Made by a program: the position numbers and the translations under genes. From JBCDGZ01 sp038750655 (GTDB lineage: Bacteria; Bacteroidota; Bacteroidia; Chitinophagales; Saprospiraceae), in assembly GCA_038750655.1 (NCBI GenBank), contig JBCDGZ010000108.1, positions 1 through 28,134 on the forward strand: DNA of 28,134 nt, read 5' to 3'. Of this stretch, positions 1 through 8,037 are shown one piece after another. Below the pieces are notes generated by a model that was not told the DNA's origin, did not search any database, and was given only the letters and a program-made list of their open reading frames with translations. The first letter of the stretch is position 1. Each line of letters opens with the position of its first letter.

Positions 1-12
1 CAGCGGGATTGC

Positions 13-1560
13 TCAGTTGAAGTGCCGTTCGTAGTGTCGTAGCATTCGAATGATTCGGATGAATTGCAGGCGGGTTTCTGGGCTGGCGGGCAGCACATTG
101 GCCAAAAAAGTCGTACCGATTTTGGTCTTTGGATTGTAGTACATCATGGAGACGATGCCCGGATCGCCGCCGTTGTGGCCCAATCGCTTATCGGTGGTTT
201 CCTCCCAGAAAATGCCGTAGCCGCTTCCCTCTTCTTTGAATTGCTGCTTGACCATCATCTCCTGAAAACTAGCGGCGGAAAGCAGCTTGCTCTTTCCGTT
301 ATAGCCCTTGATCAGCTCGACCAGGTAGCGGCTCAAATCGCTGGTGCTGGTGATCAGTCCGCCGTCGGGATAGGTGATTAGGGTGTATTTGGGGAAGGGC
401 TTTTTGTAGATGCCGTAGAGGGTAGCGTGTTGAGCTAGGTCGACTTGATCGAAGGACCAACCGCTGGCCTTTAGGCCGAGGGGGCTGAGGATGTGTTGCT
501 GGGTGAAGGCATCGAAGCCTTGGCCACTGACTAGCTCAACAATGTAGGCAGCCAGGGTAGACCCAACATTGGTGTAGTGAAATGCGGTCCCCGGAGGTAT
601 TTTGAGGAAGTTCCGCTTGCGGTACCACTCCCCTTCTTTGGCTACGATATTGAACAAAAAAGAATCCATCGGCATCTTATCGTGCTCCGAAGCGGCCTTA
701 AAATTCTTATACTCACTGCGGTGAAATCCATGCCGGTCCAGCTGCACTTGCTCCGTGAGCAGGTAGCTGCGCTCATAGTCCTTGGTTTCCTTGATGGTAG
801 AGGTTTGATTGGCCAAATGCTTAATGGTAATGGGGATTTCTGGATAATGGGGATTGATGACCTCGAAGGGCAGTACTTCGTTGATCGGGGTTTCTAGACT
901 AAGCTTACCCTGCTCTACCAATTTCATCAAAGATAGGCCGATAAGCGTCTTGGAGATCGAGCCGATATTTTGGATGGTCTCTGTGGTGTAGGGCGTTCCC
1001 TGGGCGAGGTTGGCGTAGCCAAATCCTTTTTTGAACAGTACCCCATTGCCATCGACGACGCTGACAGCGAAGCCAGGGATATGGCGCTCCTTGCTGATCA
1101 AGTACAAGGCCTGCTCCAACTGCGCATTCAAATCCGAGTTGATCCCCTCCAGCTTTATCGTATAATTGCCCTGCTTGATTCGTCGCTTTTTGCCAACGGG
1201 CCGAACCTCCAACTGATAAGTCCCTCCTTCCCAGCCGTCAATAACGATAATCTCGGGCCCTACTTTCTTATCAGGTGTATCAAAATCGTGCAGTAGTTTT
1301 CCATCGGGCGTAAAGGTTTGCGCTCTCACATCGATGCCCTGCTGCTGTAGGAGTAAGACGGCAAACTGTCCCTTTTGCAGTTGAACGGTATAGCGTTGAA
1401 TTTCCCCTAACTGAATAATGGCGTTGCGTTTCTTCCCCAACGCTAATGCTTGTGTTCGGGTTTGGGCGCTTAAGGTCTGGAGCAATAAAAAGGAAAAAAT
1501 GAGGGAGTAAAATAGCTTGAGGCCTGGCCTAATCATGATCCAATTTGTTTTGAGCAACAA
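13..1560 (-). CDS. Exported serine hydrolase, beta-lactamase/class C (PF00144-type)
   Basis: Predicted secreted serine hydrolase of the beta-lactamase/DD-peptidase/esterase superfamily; the real substrate cannot be told from sequence. A hydrophobic signal peptide spans about residues 10-32 and ends in SAQ. Residues about 45-140 look like a small beta-sandwich of the kind often placed in front of peptidases (PPC-like; ends GNYTIKLEGI). The catalytic domain follows, with SxxK as S201-I-S-K204, YxN as Y329-T-N331 and HxG as H462-N-G464, so all three active-site motifs are intact. Length (515 aa) fits the N-terminal domain plus a complete catalytic domain. A second ATG at codon 9 would also keep the signal peptide. 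It lies 71 bp downstream of the T9SS gene with no clear terminator between them, so it may be the last gene of the sigma-factor operon. Confidence 0.9.
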   Translation of the reverse strand: MLLKTNWIMIRPGLKLFYSLIFSFLLLQTLSAQTRTQALALGKKRNAIIQLGEIQRYTVQLQKGQFAVLLLQQQGIDVRAQTFTPDGKLLHDFDTPDKKVGPEIIVIDGWEGGTYQLEVRPVGKKRRIKQGNYTIKLEGINSDLNAQLEQALYLISKERHIPGFAVSVVDGNGVLFKKGFGYANLAQGTPYTTETIQNIGSISKTLIGLSLMKLVEQGKLSLETPINEVLPFEVINPHYPEIPITIKHLANQTSTIKETKDYERSYLLTEQVQLDRHGFHRSEYKNFKAASEHDKMPMDSFLFNIVAKEGEWYRKRNFLKIPPGTAFHYTNVGSTLAAYIVELVSGQGFDAFTQQHILSPLGLKASGWSFDQVDLAQHATLYGIYKKPFPKYTLITYPDGGLITSTSDLSRYLVELIKGYNGKSKLLSAASFQEMMVKQQFKEEGSGYGIFWEETTDKRLGHNGGDPGIVSMMYYNPKTKIGTTFLANVLPASPETRLQFIRIIRMLRHYERHFN

Positions 1561-1631
1561 AGTTCTAAAAATAAGGGAAAATTGAATCGATTATCAGAAA
1601 AATGATGGCAGAAAAACGATGAATGGTACCA

Positions 1632-2633
1632 CTATCGCTTTACGATTTTCTCCGTCAGTTGGGTACGATCATTTCGAAAGGCCAAAAAATAGACGCCGGT
1701 AGGCAGTTCGCGAAGTGAAAAAGAAAGATTGATTAATCCATTGTCAACAGGCATTACCTCCCGATGCAGTAGTAATCCCGAGGCTGTGAACAATTGAACA
1801 TGCAAATCAAGCTGAGGACTGCCCAATAGATTGACAGTAACCAAATCCGCTGTAGGATTAGGGTAAATACCGATATTAAGTAAACTTTCTAAATCATTAA
1901 TAAACAGCGGATCACCTGATTGCTCGATGAATTCCACACTACAGTCCGCATGAATCCGAAATCGCCAACTGTGCTCCTTTTGACAATTATCGGGACAACC
2001 GCTGCCCCAGCTGAGCGAATAGCGTAATTCTTCATAATCGCTAAACGAATCATAGAAAATATCAGCATATTCCGTTCCGGTTGCTTGCAGCTCCTCAATA
2101 ACTTCTACCCCATCAATCTCGTCATTAATCAAAGCGACTAATGCTTTCACATCCAGTACCTTATTCAGGGTCAAAGTCACTAAATAATCTTCTCCTTCGG
2201 CTTGCACATCGGTCAATTGCAATTGATACAATTGAGCCAGGCTATCCAGGGATTGTACATTAAGGAGAAAATCTTCGAGCCCTAGCTCTGGCAGAATGTC
2301 TAGATTTCCGTCTATGCGCAGTTTCAGAGCTTCGGGAAATCGATAGTTATTGATTTTGATATTATAGAGGGTCGTCACTTCGTCGCGTGGGGGTAGCTCA
2401 ACGGCGTTGTATACGGCGACTAAAGCATCGAGGATATTTTCTTCGAGGATGGAGTCAGGAAAGAAAGAGCGATGATGAGCACCCTGGGGTGGAGTCCGCA
2501 AGGCCATCAAGGCAGCATCGCGTTGGTAAAGGTTACGGATAGAATCGGAGGCTTCACAACTCGAGTTTACTTGCTGAGCGTACATCCCCCCACTCAGTCC
2601 CAAAAACAGCCACAACAACAGCAGATGCCTCAT
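1632..2633 (-). CDS. T9SS type A sorting domain protein, function unknown
   Basis: A 333-aa secreted protein. A signal peptide covers residues 1-20 (ends MYAQ). The C-terminal 78 residues (256-333) form a type A T9SS sorting domain: start IYPNPTADL, then a GVYFLAF strand and a terminal basic KIVKR. The protein should therefore be exported through the Sec pathway and then the type IX system to the cell surface or medium. The middle (about 25-250) matches no domain I recognise; it has a Cys pair in the short stretch CPDNC and a later Cys at HADC. The start lies only 4 bp after the stop of the barrel protein, so the two are almost certainly co-transcribed with the sigma factor. The cargo role is inferred. 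Confidence 0.85.
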   Translation of the reverse strand: MRHLLLLWLFLGLSGGMYAQQVNSSCEASDSIRNLYQRDAALMALRTPPQGAHHRSFFPDSILEENILDALVAVYNAVELPPRDEVTTLYNIKINNYRFPEALKLRIDGNLDILPELGLEDFLLNVQSLDSLAQLYQLQLTDVQAEGEDYLVTLTLNKVLDVKALVALINDEIDGVEVIEELQATGTEYADIFYDSFSDYEELRYSLSWGSGCPDNCQKEHSWRFRIHADCSVEFIEQSGDPLFINDLESLLNIGIYPNPTADLVTVNLLGSPQLDLHVQLFTASGLLLHREVMPVDNGLINLSFSLRELPTGVYFLAFRNDRTQLTEKIVKR

Positions 2634-2637
2634 CGGT

Positions 2638-3975
2638 TTATCTTCTAGAAAAATAATAATTCAGTGAAAATTTAATGTATTTGTGATTATCAAATTGGCG
2701 GAAATACGCATTTTCCCTCGTGTAATCAACCAGTCCAAAGTTATAACTCAGGTCGAAGCCGATGTTGTCGGTAGGATAATAGCCTACACCGACCTGAGCG
2801 GCGACATTGGCTTTGCGCAAATTGCTTTTGACATCGGGATTTTCTTCTCTATTTGGAAAAAAATCAGGATCAAAGTTATCAAAATCATCCGTTACATTGG
2901 TCGATTTAGCATTGAGCAAGTAGGACAATTCCCCACCGGCACTCACCTTCACATTAGCACCCAAATCATAGATTAGAAGCAGGGGCACTGTCAGGTAGTC
3001 CATAGTAGGTACTCTGGAAACGGTGTACACATTCACCGGAGAGAATCCACCACCAGTAGACTGCTGAGGAATGAATACCTCATCAAAACTAGCCAGTGAA
3101 GCACCTTCGCCACTGTGCTGGATATGGGTATAATTCACTCCTGTACGCAGGGCAAATTTTCTATCCAGATCATACTCCAGTATGGGGCCGACGCTGTAGC
3201 CAGCACCATCCAGCTTGCCGTCCAGATGACCAGCGAGGGTCATCCCAAGGCGCAGGCGCTTTTTCTTGGGCAACTGGACCAAGGCCATCGCCGGTTCGAT
3301 CAGCTGGCTGGCCAGGGTTGGCAGCGCACTTGGCAATAGGGCCATAGCGCCAAAGGAAGCCGAAGCGCCGCTTTTAGCCGGAGCAGCCTCAGCGGCGGCG
3401 GCCGGAGCCATCGGCTGCGTCTGCCCCTGATCAGCCTGGGGAATGTCCGCTTGGACCGCGATGTCAGCAGGCGGAACCGCCGTCGTTTGGTTATTTGTAG
3501 AAGGAGTTGAGCTTTTTACAGCCTTAGTGGTATTTAGTGTAAGCGTATTAGCATAGGCAAGAGAAAGGGTTGATTCGTTGCTTGATGATTCATTAGTTGA
3601 TGGAACGACCGTTTGGTCACTTGAAGATGGTACGCCGACCAGATGATCGTCTGGATTATACTGGTTCACGACGGGTGGAGCAGAGCGCAGCTTGCTGGCC
3701 TCAATAGGCACGGACTGTGCAATGGGCAAGCGTTTGAGAGGCTGTTGGGGCTCCTGGTCAGAAGTGTTGGAGAAGACCACAAAGGCACCTGCTCCTGCTG
3801 CAAATCCGATAACCAGGAAAAGCAACAGGAGAAGATAGTTTTTATTGCCCCTCGCCATTGGCGGCGGTGAGTCGACCGGCATCTCCTTGTCCAACATCGC
3901 CTTCATATTTGACCAGGATTGGTCCAGGAAGGCTCCATCGAACTCCGATTGATTATGGAAGTCTTTATCCTGCAT
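2638..3975 (-). CDS. Anti-sigma-like N-terminus fused to outer-membrane beta-barrel domain
   Basis: A 445-aa protein with no ordinary signal peptide. Residues 1-46 are polar (FLDQSWSNMKAMLDKEM), like the cytoplasmic segment found next to Bacteroidota ECF sigma factors. A single hydrophobic segment spans about 47-69. A low-complexity Ser/Thr/Pro/Ala/Gln region runs from about 70 to 230. The last 200 residues have alternating beta-strand character typical of the OmpA-like/porin-family barrel and end in an aromatic strand (YIKFSLNYYFSRR). Its first 11 bases overlap the end of the sigma-factor gene, so translational coupling is likely. By context it could regulate or be regulated by that sigma factor. 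The mixed inner- and outer-membrane architecture is odd and its topology is unresolved. Confidence 0.82.
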   Translation of the reverse strand: MQDKDFHNQSEFDGAFLDQSWSNMKAMLDKEMPVDSPPPMARGNKNYLLLLLFLVIGFAAGAGAFVVFSNTSDQEPQQPLKRLPIAQSVPIEASKLRSAPPVVNQYNPDDHLVGVPSSSDQTVVPSTNESSSNESTLSLAYANTLTLNTTKAVKSSTPSTNNQTTAVPPADIAVQADIPQADQGQTQPMAPAAAAEAAPAKSGASASFGAMALLPSALPTLASQLIEPAMALVQLPKKKRLRLGMTLAGHLDGKLDGAGYSVGPILEYDLDRKFALRTGVNYTHIQHSGEGASLASFDEVFIPQQSTGGGFSPVNVYTVSRVPTMDYLTVPLLLIYDLGANVKVSAGGELSYLLNAKSTNVTDDFDNFDPDFFPNREENPDVKSNLRKANVAAQVGVGYYPTDNIGFDLSYNFGLVDYTRENAYFRQFDNHKYIKFSLNYYFSRR

Positions 3976-4525
3976 ATAGCCTGTAGTTATTACTTGTTGA
4001 TATTAATTGCTTCAACTTTTTTCTGGCCGCTGCCAAATGCCATTTGGAAGTGCCAACGCTGATGTTAATCTTTTTAGAAATTTCGGGATGCGTAAATCCT
4101 TCTATAGCATACAATCGAAAGACCTGTTGTGTAGCAGGAGGAAGCAGATCGACCATTTTGAGAATATCTTCGACATAGATATTGTCCATGGCCCGCTCCC
4201 GCACTGCCCGATCGCGATCTTCGAATACTAAAAATTGGAGATACTTGGAATTCTTCTTGTAATATTCCGAAAGGCTATGATAGACTAGCTTGCGTATCCA
4301 GCCTTCCAAAGAGCCTTTAAAGGAAAAGGTATATAATTTTTTAAAAACCCTCAGAAACCCATTGTTCACAATTTCCGCTGCCTGATCGCGATCATCCGTG
4401 TAGCGCATACACATGCGCATCATTTTCGCAAAGTACCGCTTGTACAGCAACTCCTGGCTGCGCCGGTCGTTGGCGATACAGCCTTCTACGAGTTCTTTAT
4501 CTGAATGATCCCGGGTATTTGACAT
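3965..4525 (-). CDS. ECF RNA polymerase sigma-70 factor
   Basis: A 186-aa extracytoplasmic-function sigma factor. Region 2 lies at about residues 24-92 (core-binding and -10 recognition helices, including DRDQAAEIVNNGFLRVFKKL). Region 4 lies at about 120-174, with a helix-turn-helix near 145-165 (FTHPEISKKINISVGTSKWH) for -35 recognition. There is no region 1.1 or 3 and no fused C-terminal sensor domain, and length is normal for the family. It is the first gene of a tight operon: 11-bp overlap with the barrel protein, then a 4-bp gap to a T9SS cargo gene. I did not find a convincing TAnnTTTG promoter upstream; if the operon is self-activated, its promoter would not match that consensus. Confidence 0.92.
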   Translation of the reverse strand: MSNTRDHSDKELVEGCIANDRRSQELLYKRYFAKMMRMCMRYTDDRDQAAEIVNNGFLRVFKKLYTFSFKGSLEGWIRKLVYHSLSEYYKKNSKYLQFLVFEDRDRAVRERAMDNIYVEDILKMVDLLPPATQQVFRLYAIEGFTHPEISKKINISVGTSKWHLAAARKKLKQLISTSNNYRLYAG

Positions 4526-4594
4526 TGGTTCTTTACTGTGTTCGGTGTCTAGAGGTTCTTATTAGTTCGTTTGCCTTCTAACTATTAACGCATA

Positions 4595-4699
4595 TTTATC
4601 GTAAAATAAGGCCTTTTGCCCTGAAAAAATGCGCTTTTATAGCTTTATCCGAGTATTCCGGTATATTTCTATGAGGTTAGACCCTTGGTTTACGATAAA
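4595..4699. promoter_or_regulatory. Paired near-palindromic 11-bp inverted repeats in divergent intergenic region
   Basis: TTTATCGTAAA at 4595-4605 and its exact reverse complement TTTACGATAAA at 4689-4699 flank 83 bp between the divergent sigma-factor operon and the next plus-strand gene. Each copy is itself nearly palindromic (TTTA-N3-TAAA), which fits a pair of binding sites for a dimeric regulator. A role is inferred only. Confidence 0.35.
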
Positions 4700-4738
4700 G
4701 GGTTGGGTAGGTTAGGCTTTTTTTGAGAAATAATTGCT

Positions 4739-4746
4739 TATCATTG
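4739..4746 (+). promoter_or_regulatory. Possible -7 box of the 4794 gene
   Basis: TATCATTG matches the Bacteroidota -7 consensus TAnnTTTG at all but one position. It would start transcription near 4752, upstream of the ATG at 4794, and it argues against the alternative TTG start at 4734. No good -33 TTG is at the right distance, so support is weak. Confidence 0.28.
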
Positions 4747-4793
4747 TACAGCCACTATGGTCTGATAAAACCCTGTGGTTCAAAGCGAATAGC

Positions 4794-5429
4794 ATGCAAG
4801 CTTTCATCGACGACATCATTAGCAACTTTCGCCCTGACCTCGAAACGACCCTTCGCAAGCGGCTGGCGGGCCAGCGCGGCTGGGGATTCGGCACGCGCCG
4901 CCGCCTAAGCAGCGATCCCCTCTACAAGGTCTTCGAGCTATTCAAAGGCAAGCAGGGTAAGCGCCTGTTGGGCGTCATGGCGATGAAATCTAAAGTCGTT
5001 GAGGGTACCTTCCGCATCTATGATTATCTCTACTTCGGCAATATCAAAAGAAGCAGGACGACAGTCTTTGAGTTCACCAGCAAGGCCCTGGCCCTTTCTC
5101 GTTTTAGCATCAAACCCAAAAGCACCCTGAGTTCAGTCAAAGAACTGTTCATTACCTCTCCCCCACTTTTTGCCACCACACCAGAATTCAACGAACGCTA
5201 CGAAATCCATCCTCAAGATCGCGAAGCAATTAAGATCGACCTTAACGAGGATTTTCTCGATCACGTTGGTGACTTTCCTGATTGGACCTACGAAGGCTAC
5301 GAAAACGCGCTGATTGCCTATCAACCCGGAAAAAGCCTTTCAGTGGAAGGGTTGAAAAAGGAAAAAGAACGCTTCGAAACCATGTGCGAGCGCCTGATCA
5401 ATGGACGCAGCGCATCGGAATTTGTTTGA
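4794..5429 (+). CDS. Conserved-looking hypothetical protein, 211 aa
   Basis: I do not recognise this protein. It is soluble, with no signal peptide or membrane segment, and has a very basic N-terminal stretch (residues about 18-36, RKRLAGQRGWGFGTRRR) followed by mixed alpha/beta sequence with recurring aromatic residues (IYDYLYFGN) and an acidic C-terminal third. I chose the ATG at 4794; the frame stays open back to a TTG at 4734 but that would overlap the only candidate promoter box. It is divergent from the ECF sigma operon and followed by a broken gene, so neighbours give little guidance. Balanced codon use and a normal protein-like composition support a real gene. Confidence 0.7.
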   Translation: MQAFIDDIISNFRPDLETTLRKRLAGQRGWGFGTRRRLSSDPLYKVFELFKGKQGKRLLGVMAMKSKVVEGTFRIYDYLYFGNIKRSRTTVFEFTSKALALSRFSIKPKSTLSSVKELFITSPPLFATTPEFNERYEIHPQDREAIKIDLNEDFLDHVGDFPDWTYEGYENALIAYQPGKSLSVEGLKKEKERFETMCERLINGRSASEFV

Positions 5430-5586
5430 TCTCGATCATTTACTGATCCCTATTGTTGGTCGGGCCTGCTTTTTGCAAATGCTCATTAGACCATAATATT
5501 TACCTCATTAAAAATTAAAGCTTTCTGAAACGTAGTGTACACCTTTTATCTTTACTTTCCTCTGTCTCTCTTCCTTACTAGCATAA
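5430..5586. other. Intergenic stretch before the LamG fragment
   Basis: I see no gene, clear promoter or terminator here. The only notable bits are a TATCTTTA near 5548, one base off the -7 consensus, and a GTGTACAC at 5535-5542. Either could be what remains of the upstream region of the broken gene that follows. Confidence 0.4.
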
Positions 5587-5967
5587 AACGGCCCCGGCGG
5601 GGTCGGCGACACCACCGGAAGCAGCAGCTTGCAACTGTGGCTCCGCGCCGATGATCTGAGTAACGTTTACAACAATAATGATGGCGTTAGGACCTGGCTC
5701 GACCAATCTGGCGCGGCTAATCATGTCTACGGAACCGCAACACAGCCCCCATTTTTCCGAACCGACCTCCTCCCAAACTACTCCTGCGTTCAATTCGAAG
5801 GCCGTCAATACTTGCAAACCGATGGCGATAGAAGTGGCTTCCGCAGACCCGAATCGACCGTCTTTGTAGTCAAGCAGGGCAGCTTTAGCGGTGCCTCCGT
5901 CGCTATTGCCTTTGATGAGTGGTCTAATGAAATAGCGCAGGTAGCGCGAAAATTCTTGGTCAACTAG
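5587..5967 (+). pseudogene. 5'-truncated fragment of a LamG/concanavalin-like surface protein
   Basis: The frame opens right after a TAA at 5584 without an ATG or signal peptide and reads NGPGGVGDTTGSSS, then LQLWLRADDL, then TWLDQSGAANHV. The PGGVG...LWLRAD...W.DQSG pattern is, from memory, typical of LamG-like modules inside large T9SS or gliding-motility-associated surface proteins of Bacteroidota. Only about 100 residues survive, then the frame stops at 5967. No sorting domain, signal peptide or neighbouring module remains, so this looks like the relic of a much larger gene. Its end overlaps the 3' end of the convergent histidine kinase gene by 8 bp, placing one breakpoint against that gene. 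An intact small gene starting from the TTG at 5629 is less likely. Confidence 0.6.
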
Positions 5968-7918
5968 CTCCAGAAAGGCTGGCGAGGGGCAACTCAATAG
6001 AAACCAGCGTCCCACTGCCTGGCTTGGAATCAATCAGTAAGTGCCCGCCCAGGGCGCTTACGCGATGCCGTACATTCTCAATACCAATCCCCTTGCCGCT
6101 GCTCTGGGTATGCTCAAACCCCACTCCATTGTCCTCCAGGGTGATCAGCAATTGCTCTTCGTGACGAATAAACTGGAGGTTGATTTCCGTTGCCTTGGCG
6201 TGTTTAAGTACATTATTCAGCAGCTCCTGTACAATCCTAAAGAGGTAAGCCTGGGCTTGTTCGCTGGCTTGTTGTAGGGAAATATTTTTGTAAAAATTCA
6301 CCTTCACGCCGTTGTCCAAAGCTTCCAGCCGGTGCAGTTGCTCTTCGATGGCAGCCTCAAACCCGAGCTTGTGCAATGACTTGGGCATCAGATTATGAGA
6401 AATGCTTCGCACCTCCTCATGCGAATGGTCGATGTCCTTGATGATTTCTTCCAGCTCTTCCGCAGTACCATTAGCCGCACCTACTTTTTCCTTAAAAACA
6501 TCCAGTCGCATTTTTACCGAGGACAGCATCACCCCTAGCCCATCGTGCAAATCCTGGGCGATCCGCTTACGCTCCCCTTCAATGCCCAGCACCAAGGCAT
6601 CCATATTCTGCTGCCTTTGCATCGCCAAGTCGCGCAGCATCTGGTTATTTTCCGAATAAATCTTTCGAAAACGCTTGATGGCAATGTAGAATACAAATAC
6701 CATTTCCAGCAGCATCCCCACCATCAGTGTCACTTGGGTATAGAAAGTCACTGGATAGCCCATTTTCATCAAATAAGCAGGCATAATGCCTCCGGCAATG
6801 ATCCCTACGTCCTGCAAACTGGCAATGATCAAACTGATGCCGTGCAGAGAAAACCCGATGAGAAATAGCCCCGAAAAGGTTTTGCTGGGACTGTAAATGG
6901 AGACAAAAAGGAGGTAGAAAAAGGTAATACAGGCCATGATGATCAGCAGATTCTGAAAGGTGGCCAGGCCGTAAAAGAAACTGAATTGTTCGATCCCCGG
7001 AGTGAGGAAGGAGAGCGGGATGATGATGACCGAGATGATTTTTATGACTCTTAGTACATGATCAATAATCCGGTAATTATTTCGGGTCTCAAAATGCTCG
7101 CGGATAAATAGCGTACCGAAGATGAGGTATAAATTGGCGATGATGACCAGGGCAATCTGCTGGAAATAGGAGGATTGGCCCCAGAGATAACGATAGCTGA
7201 GGCCGAGGTCAGAAAAAACCAGCAAGCTCCCCAGAAAGACATAGAGGAAGTAGTACCAGTAATAGTTGAACTTGGTGATGTAGATGGCGATGCCCAGGAT
7301 CATCAGGTAGACCACGCAGAGGAGGAAGAAAGAGGTCAGAATATAATCTTCGAAGCGTTGCTGCCAGGTATTGCGGTAGTTTTCCTCCCAGAGGTAGAGG
7401 TCAAAATTGAGGTGGTAGCCCGAGGGCGGAAAATACAGATAGTAGGTACCGTGCTCGCCCGGCTGTAGCTGTACGGCGAACTGGAAATTGCGGTGGGGCA
7501 GCTCGGGGCTGTGGGCCATTTCTCGTCGCCGACTAAAGGGAAAGCGGGTGCCGATGGTATCGCTGGCGATGAGCTGTCCGTCGCGTAGTTCGTGAAAGTG
7601 AAACTCGTAGAGGTAAGGATTAACCAGTTCGATGATGAGCCGCCGGGGCCCCTCCCCCGCATGATCCAATTCCAGCTTCAGCCAGTGCGCCGAGCTGGTG
7701 TAGCCAAAGCGGAAAATCTCCTCCTCCCAGGGTTGGAAGGCCCCATCGGGTAAGGCCAGCACCTCCACCAGATCGTAACCGGCCCCTTCCTCCGACAGCA
7801 CCTTGACCTCCGGCCCCAGAATCAGCCGACTGAACTGCTCATTCAGCAGCAGGGGTTCGGCGATGGCCGCAGGTAGGACCAAAGCCCACAAACAACAAAG
7901 CATCCAAAAACGATACAT
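5960..7918 (-). CDS. 7TMR-DISM sensor histidine kinase (HisKA_3 type)
   Basis: A 652-aa membrane sensor kinase. A signal peptide (MYRFWMLCCLWALVLPAAIA) leads into an extracytoplasmic sugar-binding-like 7TMR-DISM domain at about 25-185. Seven hydrophobic helices follow between about 190 and 415, then a short coiled linker and a HisKA_3 dimerisation domain with H458 in DLHDGLG. The HATPase_c domain ends the protein, with its N box around N569 (ELLNNVLKHA) and glycine boxes DNGVGF and GKGIGIENVRHR. This is the NarL/LuxR-partner class of kinase, but no response regulator is encoded in the window. The frame is open for 31 more codons upstream (to 8011), but that stretch is a terminator and promoter, so I start at 7918; an ATG at 7903 is also possible. 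Confidence 0.92.
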   Translation of the reverse strand: MYRFWMLCCLWALVLPAAIAEPLLLNEQFSRLILGPEVKVLSEEGAGYDLVEVLALPDGAFQPWEEEIFRFGYTSSAHWLKLELDHAGEGPRRLIIELVNPYLYEFHFHELRDGQLIASDTIGTRFPFSRRREMAHSPELPHRNFQFAVQLQPGEHGTYYLYFPPSGYHLNFDLYLWEENYRNTWQQRFEDYILTSFFLLCVVYLMILGIAIYITKFNYYWYYFLYVFLGSLLVFSDLGLSYRYLWGQSSYFQQIALVIIANLYLIFGTLFIREHFETRNNYRIIDHVLRVIKIISVIIIPLSFLTPGIEQFSFFYGLATFQNLLIIMACITFFYLLFVSIYSPSKTFSGLFLIGFSLHGISLIIASLQDVGIIAGGIMPAYLMKMGYPVTFYTQVTLMVGMLLEMVFVFYIAIKRFRKIYSENNQMLRDLAMQRQQNMDALVLGIEGERKRIAQDLHDGLGVMLSSVKMRLDVFKEKVGAANGTAEELEEIIKDIDHSHEEVRSISHNLMPKSLHKLGFEAAIEEQLHRLEALDNGVKVNFYKNISLQQASEQAQAYLFRIVQELLNNVLKHAKATEINLQFIRHEEQLLITLEDNGVGFEHTQSSGKGIGIENVRHRVSALGGHLLIDSKPGSGTLVSIELPLASLSGAS

Positions 7919-7923
7919 CCTCC

Positions 7924-7952
7924 CAAAGGTAGAAAAAAAATGCCTCCTGCAA
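7924..7952 (-). promoter_or_regulatory. Promoter of the histidine kinase gene
   Basis: On the minus strand, TTG (7950-7952) lies 18 bp before TACCTTTG (7924-7931), a perfect TAnnTTTG with near-ideal spacing. Transcription would begin at about 7917-7920, at or next to the chosen ATG (7918), so the mRNA would be leaderless or start within the first codons. A GGAGG immediately precedes the ATG. Confidence 0.55.
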
Positions 7953-7970
7953 TATGCGTTTGCAGGAGGC
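7933..7970 (-). terminator. Rho-independent terminator of the S9 peptidase gene
   Basis: A perfect 10-bp stem, GCCTCCTGCA (7942-7951) with TGCAGGAGGC (7961-7970), encloses a 9-nt loop. In the minus-strand transcript it is followed after one base by eight consecutive T (7933-7940). It sits 68 bp past the peptidase stop codon and directly abuts the kinase -7 box. Confidence 0.88.
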
Positions 7971-8037
7971 GGTGATATCGCTAAATCTAAAATAATAGAC
8001 ACACTGTGCAAGTCGCGATCAACTCGCCACTTGTTGT

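Noticed and set aside
5535..5542. GTGTACAC, identical to the core of the element's terminal repeats
   Set aside because: Only an 8-bp self-palindrome is shared; the flanking bases of the 16-bp end do not match and there is no partner end.
5578..6033. A 151-codon minus-strand frame opposite the LamG fragment
   Set aside because: It is the mirror of the LamG-like frame and runs into the 3' end of the histidine kinase in another frame. It has no domain or start signal, whereas the plus strand has the recognisable PGGVG/LWLRAD pattern.
7919..8011. N-terminal extension of the histidine kinase by 31 codons
   Set aside because: The extension is made of a perfect terminator stem, its T run and a promoter, and it would bury the signal peptide.
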